Of a DNA stretch of 64,000 nucleotides, positions 50,996 through 64,000 are shown piece by piece. Source of the stretch: Opisthocomus hoazin (lineage: Eukaryota > Chordata > Aves > Opisthocomiformes > Opisthocomidae). Under the pieces are notes generated by a model. It ran no database searches and was not told the origin of the DNA. It saw nothing but the letters and a program-made list of their open reading frames with translations. How positions within the stretch are numbered: the first letter of the stretch is position 1; each line of letters starts with the position of its first letter. The stretch is taken from contig NC_134415.1 in the NCBI RefSeq assembly GCF_030867145.1, positions 21,740,417-21,804,416 on the forward strand, given 5' to 3'. Made by a program: the position numbers and the translations under genes.

Positions 50996-51527
50996 CGGAC
51001 GTCTGGGCTGTTTCCTTAGTATGCTTTTCAAAAAGTTATAAAAGTTACAATACGATAAATGCTGGAAAACAGAAAGACTCAAAGGATTTCAATTTGGCAG
51101 ATCAACAAAAACTGTGGTTGGAGATCAAATTTGTTTCATTCATCTTTGGCAATAAAAATAAATCTTTGCAGTACTGCAGCCAAAGCATCACATGACGAGG
51201 CGTTTATACCACAGCTTTTTATTAGCATGAAATTTGAAGAAAATTTCAGAGTATAAATTACAAGTAATGACATAAGGGGGAAGGGTAATCAAACTCTCTA
51301 AACAACACTTTAATTGCAATAGAGAAAATACAGTAGATGTATTTCTTTAATATGAATAATAAAGTGAATAACTTCAAAAGGCCACTATTTGGTAACGTGG
51401 ACAGGTTCAATATCTAAGTAAAATCCTGTAAAAGTGTATTGGTATTAGAAATTGTCTACTTGCAAAAATATATTTAGAAACTGAAGCTGTTTTGAACAGT
51501 ACAGGCCACGGAATATTGCAGGGTCGC

Positions 51528-59454
<7,927 letters not shown>

Positions 59455-61532
59455 TCATTATGCAAAACTGCACCAAGACGTTTGTTAGCAAGGATGCCTA
59501 ACTTTGGGAAAATTCAGCCATTTTAAATGTAAAAGGGGGTGTTCATTTCAGGCTTCCACTCAAGACTGGAAATTTGAGTTCTGGCATTTGAGTTCTTGAG
59601 ATGGTCTAAGTATTCAGCTCAGAGTGTGCTTTTTTTTTTTTTTTAACTTTGTGTAAGATCCCAAGTGCCCCCCAAATAATGCCTGCTGACTGCATGTTTC
59701 TTGGGAGTGATTCCCTGTTCTGGGGGTGCCTCAGTTTGGGCTCCCAAGCTGATGTGTAGAGATGTGAATTTATTTAGGAACTATTAGATAGCTTCCTCAT
59801 TTATGTGACGGATAAGCCCAAGAGTCAGATGATTTAAAAGCTATACTCACAAAAATGTAAAAAAAATTCATGGTTTAAATCTATACCTGTCTCTTTTTAT
59901 ACTTTAGAGTCAGGAGCTGGAGATACCAACATCACAAATAAAGTGACAGTGTCACTAGCACAGCATTAGTCTTCAGAGGCTGAAGAAGTAATATCATTCT
60001 TCAAAAAGTATAAATATTAAGAACAGTAAATGAGACTGTTTTGCCTAGGAGACAAAAATTAAGCTGAACTACTCTTATTTTTCTGTCTGCTTGAACTGTG
60101 TTGTTCTTCTGCAATAGCTTGAAATTAGCAGCCTAAAAGGAATCAAGACCCATGTGACAAATCAAATAACGTCTACTGAACTCAAGTGTGTTTTTGAACT
60201 AGCCTGTGTTTCTCAATAAACTGACAATAGTACACTTTGAGTTTAAAGCTTCATCTAGATGTCTGAAGGGTGAACTTCCCCCTCCCTCAATATTTTGTAA
60301 TATTTGAAGATAATCAGTTTTCAGTGCGGTGCTTTGGACTTCTGAGATGTAAAGTTTTATGATGCCCTGTCTGTTGGAAATACTTTCCTAAAAACAATGA
60401 ATATTGTCATGCAATTCACAGTTGTCAGCTGAGGAAAAATATTGTGGATCAATGGCAATAAAATCCAGGCTGGAGTATGCAAGCAGTGCTTTTATGGCCC
60501 AGGTTTGGCTGGGAAAGGGGGGCTAAACCATGACATCGTACTAATAAGAGTTTGTAAGCAGACGTAGTTGCACTGAGTAGCAAAAGTGGGAAACGGCTCA
60601 ACAAAACCTTTGACCACACTGGCAGCCTTTCATTTTAAACAGCTTTTATGCCTGCAGACAGCATGCCATCAAACTAATGCCCTAAAAATAATGCAATTTG
60701 ACTCCGTAAGGCTGGAAACTTGATTCTGCAGTCTTTGTACAGAAAAAATTCCTTGTGAATGTGGCCATTAACAGAAGCTGTTTATTGTTGGTCTCCCCTA
60801 TATCACCACCATACAAATGTACAAATTGAGGCCTCTGAAATGCAACAACTGTTTTGCAGATAATTGTTGCTGCGTTTATCCTTCTATCTCTGAAGTTTGT
60901 TTGTTTTCTTCCTAGGATTATTTAATCATCCTTCATTTAATTTATTTAGACAAAGTAGAACATCACTTTTATTGATTAAATACTTCTGGAACAAAAGCAA
61001 AAGGCTTTAATTTCAAAGTGTTTTAGTGACTGGACTGCCCTGCTCTGCTTTGTGAAACATAATTACACTGCTTCTTAATCATCAGCCCATCAGTAAGAGT
61101 CACAGTGTAGGCACCTGTTACATTACAAAGAAGCTTTTTACTGCTTTAATCTTTTTTATTATTATGCATGTCATGTTCTGATATAATAAAGTACAGCAGA
61201 ATCCCTCCATGGGGTAATCTCATAGATTACCAATACACTCGTAACTGCTGACTTCTGCTGACTTTGTTATCAACACCACATTTAAGGTTCTGCCTTCAGA
61301 GTGAACATCTCACTTCTTTCTCTCTCTCTCTTTTTTTTTTTTTTAGTATACACTACCTGTATCTTTATAGAACTAGTAACATCTCAATGAAACAGGCTCC
61401 AGTTATATTCCTGATCTTTGGGTGGAGAAAGGGGGGGAGGCAGCGATGAATTTAATTGAACACAAAATTTCTTTTAATTGCTGAGAGACACTTGAGAAAT
61501 ACGTTTCACTTGGAAAGCTTGTCGAACTTCTG

Positions 61533-61742
61533 CTACGTACTACCAAGTGGCAGGTCCCGGATGGTGACGTTCACCTCCCCACTGAAGTCAACAGCAAAGT
61601 TGCCACTGGCTTTAGTGGCAACAACACCAGACTCTAAATGGAAACCACTATAGACTAATCGCTGAATTGGAAAATATAGCTCTGCAGTCAATCTTTTGTC
61701 TAGATTTATGTGACAAAGATTTTCATCTTGCTTGCCTAACAT
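61533..61742 (-). other. Protein-like open frame in EPAS1 intron 7
   Basis: A 69-codon - strand frame whose composition resembles a folded beta-rich protein (segments TAELYFPIQRLVYSGFHLES and ASGNFAVDFSGEVNVTIRDL). It could be bounded by an acceptor TTGACTGCAG near 61681 and a weak donor CTTG|GTAGTA near 61542. The pattern of alternating hydrophobic residues loosely recalls lipid-binding BPI/LBP-type domains, but I cannot align it securely. It does not belong to EPAS1. A decayed fragment of another gene or chance are both possible. Confidence 0.25.
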
Positions 61743-61899
61743 GTGAAAACATGCTAAATACTGCCAAACACACTCTAATCTTCCATTTGATGGTGACTAA
61801 TTAAGACTTTCATACTCTATATGTAGCAATACTTCCAGCCAAGAACACAAAAACTGTTGTGGCTTGCTTGAATGTGAGGTTGTTATTTCACCTCAAGAG

Positions 61900-61920
61900 A
61901 AAAAAAAAAAAAAAAAAAAA
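61900..61920. repeat. Poly(A) run, 21 bases
   Basis: An uninterrupted A run on the + strand in EPAS1 intron 7, following CCTCAAGAG. The adjoining sequence was not recognised as a retroposon. Confidence 0.9.
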
Positions 61921-64000
61921 TCCACCCTGCAGTACAGTAAAACTGCAATAAGCATGATTTATCGCTAAATTAGAAGGAAGAAAAAGGAAGGAGTTCTGCT
62001 TCTACCCAAGAGATTCATTTGAGTCTTTTTCCCCCCTCTCTCTCTCTTCAAACTTAAGTTTCTTTCACCTATTTCCTATGCAACACTAAATGCTTGGCAC
62101 TGTCAGAATCAATGACTGTATTACTGCATGAATGTCTACTCTATACATAGCATATTTCTAATAAAAATCATTGTTTAATAAATACAAGCGTGCTGAACAT
62201 GAATTTTGAGGTGGTATTTCCATGTATAAATGAACATGGCCAAGAAGAACTATGTAAGTTCTGTATGGTTACATGCTAGGAAGAACTAGTAGGTTGTGTA
62301 TAAGCCATATACCTTCTTGGGTATCCTGTGCATTAGACAACATCTTGATGGCACACATTATGAAACCTCGGGATTTCCTATTCAGAGGGCTTATGTGTGT
62401 TTTCTCAAATCACAGGTTGCTGTCACTTTGCCTTTGTGGTTGTTCTCTGAGTTGGTAAGAAGCTGACTGTCCTTACAGGAAGTATTTATCGTGGAAAAAC
62501 CAAAGGGGTCAAATTTGCTGCCAATGTAAACTGATGGTTCTGTTGTGGGCATCAGCACTTATCACAGGACAGACTTTGGTCCTGTGCTTCAAAAAGCAAA
62601 GCTCATCCATGCCGATCCTGTGCCATCATAACACTGTGGAAGAGTTTGATCCTAGATATTTATAACCGGTGCGGTGCACAGTGCCTTGAGCACTTTTACT
62701 GGTATAGCTCACCCCTCTAGACTTTCCCTTGCCTTCATTCTGCTTATTGATCAGTCCTCACGCCTTGCAGAAGAAGGTTGTAGGACACGGCCCTTTTCAG
62801 TAGGCACAAATGGCATCTAGACGTACAGTCTGCACTACATGAGATGAACTGACTTGGCAGAGCGAGGAGCAACCTCAGTCAATGCCTGGTCAAGATGGGT
62901 ACTAGAAACTCTCCAGAAATCTTCACATGGACAAGTTCCAGCTCAGTGGTCCATTTAATTAACTAAACTGGGATACTCAACAAAGATGCTCTCTCCCTCC
63001 TCTTATCACAGAGATTGCCAGCTCTCTTTCATTCCCTCTCTGGTGTGGTCCCATTCTTCGAAACGCAACTCAGCGATTCAAAAACGACAGTGCAGCATAT
63101 CCCCTGACTTCTCAGGATGACCCTCGATAGCCCAGCATAGGATACGGACATCCTATCTACGAATATCACTAATTCCTTTTCACTGTTAAAAACACGAACA
63201 CATTGCCTAAGAAACAGTTTTAACAAATACATTCCCAGCAGCTCTGGAAACAGGATGACTCATACCAGCACTGTTCTACAGCACACAACTTTAATCACTG
63301 CCAAAACATTCTTTCAAGTAACATTTCAACTCAAAACTGTCCTGAATCCTTGCCATTGGAGCTAACGCATATTCCCGTTCTCCCTTAAGGTCAGACAGTT
63401 ATTCTTTGCCGCTGCTTTTCTCTGGGAAGTACAGACATACTTTCTGTACGTCTGTTTGGTGGGCAATTCCCTACAGACAAGACTGAAATCACGGGCTTTT
63501 TGCTGAGGACAGAGACCGTGATCATACTAACTACAAGGTGGGGTGTTTTTTTTTTTAGCTTGTGGACTCCAGCCGAGGAGCTTTACTTTGTTTTTATAAA
63601 AAAGAGCAGCGGCAGCAGACGTTTTAGCAATGTGCTGCTGAGAACTCTGCCACACACCAGCTCAGTGGCTGTACCAGCCAAGGGGGGGAATGTCATCTGC
63701 ACATTAGTGCACCATGCTGTCTCCAGCCACAGTGCCAACTCCGAGGACAGAAGCTGAAGATTTCAATCCAATAATCTTAAGACACCTTATGTGAGAGAGG
63801 GGAAGGGTAACTGTGTGGCCTGCTGAAAAGGGGGAGCAGATCTTGGATCTGATCTCTGATCCCGGAATAATTTGGGTACTTCACATTCAGAATGGCTAAA
63901 CCAGGCAGTTCACATAGGCATAAGAATAACCAGAAGAAGCTGTTCCTGGCAGTATATACTATTTGTATAATGAACATCCCTTTTAGAAAGTCTCCTCGCA

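Larger units (their letters stand above)
49270..51527 (-). other. EPAS1: EPAS1 3' UTR
   Basis: About 2.26 kb from the stop codon to a probable cleavage site near 49270, similar to the roughly 2 kb 3' UTR I recall for human EPAS1. It is strongly AT-rich in the transcript with many AUUUA-type elements, as expected for a short-lived regulatory mRNA. It includes a long C-rich tract (50971-50995 on the + strand as G). Other AATAAA hexamers at 51223-51218 and 50157-50152 could give shorter 3' ends. Confidence 0.7.

Overview
This is a piece of a vertebrate nuclear genome, almost certainly from a bird. Genes are split by GT-AG introns, intergenic DNA is long and AT-rich, and the recognisable interspersed repeats are CR1 LINE fragments, some ending in the ATTCTATG-type short tandem tail seen in avian and reptile CR1. 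I see no bacterial, plasmid or phage features.

Two protein-coding genes can be named. At the left, on the + strand, is TMEM247, a small two-helix membrane protein gene: two coding exons at 4796/4811-5107 and 6677-6886, with a polyadenylation signal at 7116. At the right, on the - strand, is the 3' part of EPAS1 (HIF-2alpha). Nine coding exons between 59336 and 51528, taken to be exons 8-16 by comparison with the 16-exon human gene, splice together without a frame break. They encode 573 complete codons from the end of the PAS-B/PAC region through both oxygen-dependent degradation motifs to the C-terminal transactivation domain ending LDQAT. The 3' UTR probably runs to about 49270. The 5' exons of EPAS1 (bHLH, PAS-A, most of PAS-B) lie beyond 64000.

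Layout: 1-4795 is upstream of TMEM247, with one exon-like stretch near 374-487. 4796-7140 is TMEM247. 7141-9880 is sequence without a recognised gene. 9900-10450 is a strong CpG island (orphan promoter) with good + strand splice donors. 10450-48580 is a roughly 38 kb gene desert with CR1 copies at 31.4, 36.7, 38.1 and 38.7 kb, a possible solo LTR at about 22.97-23.64 kb, homopolymer runs and a small CpG-rich patch near 22.0 kb. 48480-48820 is a compact promoter-like region (NF-E2/MARE-type site, TATA box, duplicated 28-mer) just beyond the EPAS1 3' end. 49270-59336 is the 3' half of EPAS1, and 59337-64000 is its large intron 7.

The two named genes converge, tail to tail, with the desert between them. 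EPAS1 is a hypoxia-inducible transcription factor subunit whose regulatory residues (two hydroxylated prolines and one hydroxylated asparagine) are all visible here. TMEM247 is a genomic neighbour of EPAS1 in mammals, so the pairing is conserved synteny. Nothing here implies that the two products act together. I did not find a convincing new biological system. The most interesting leads are the TATA/NF-E2 promoter-like cluster at 48.5-48.8 kb, the orphan CpG island, a protein-like reading frame in EPAS1 intron 7, and bird-side changes in EPAS1 (a polyglutamine tract and a C-rich 3' UTR tract).
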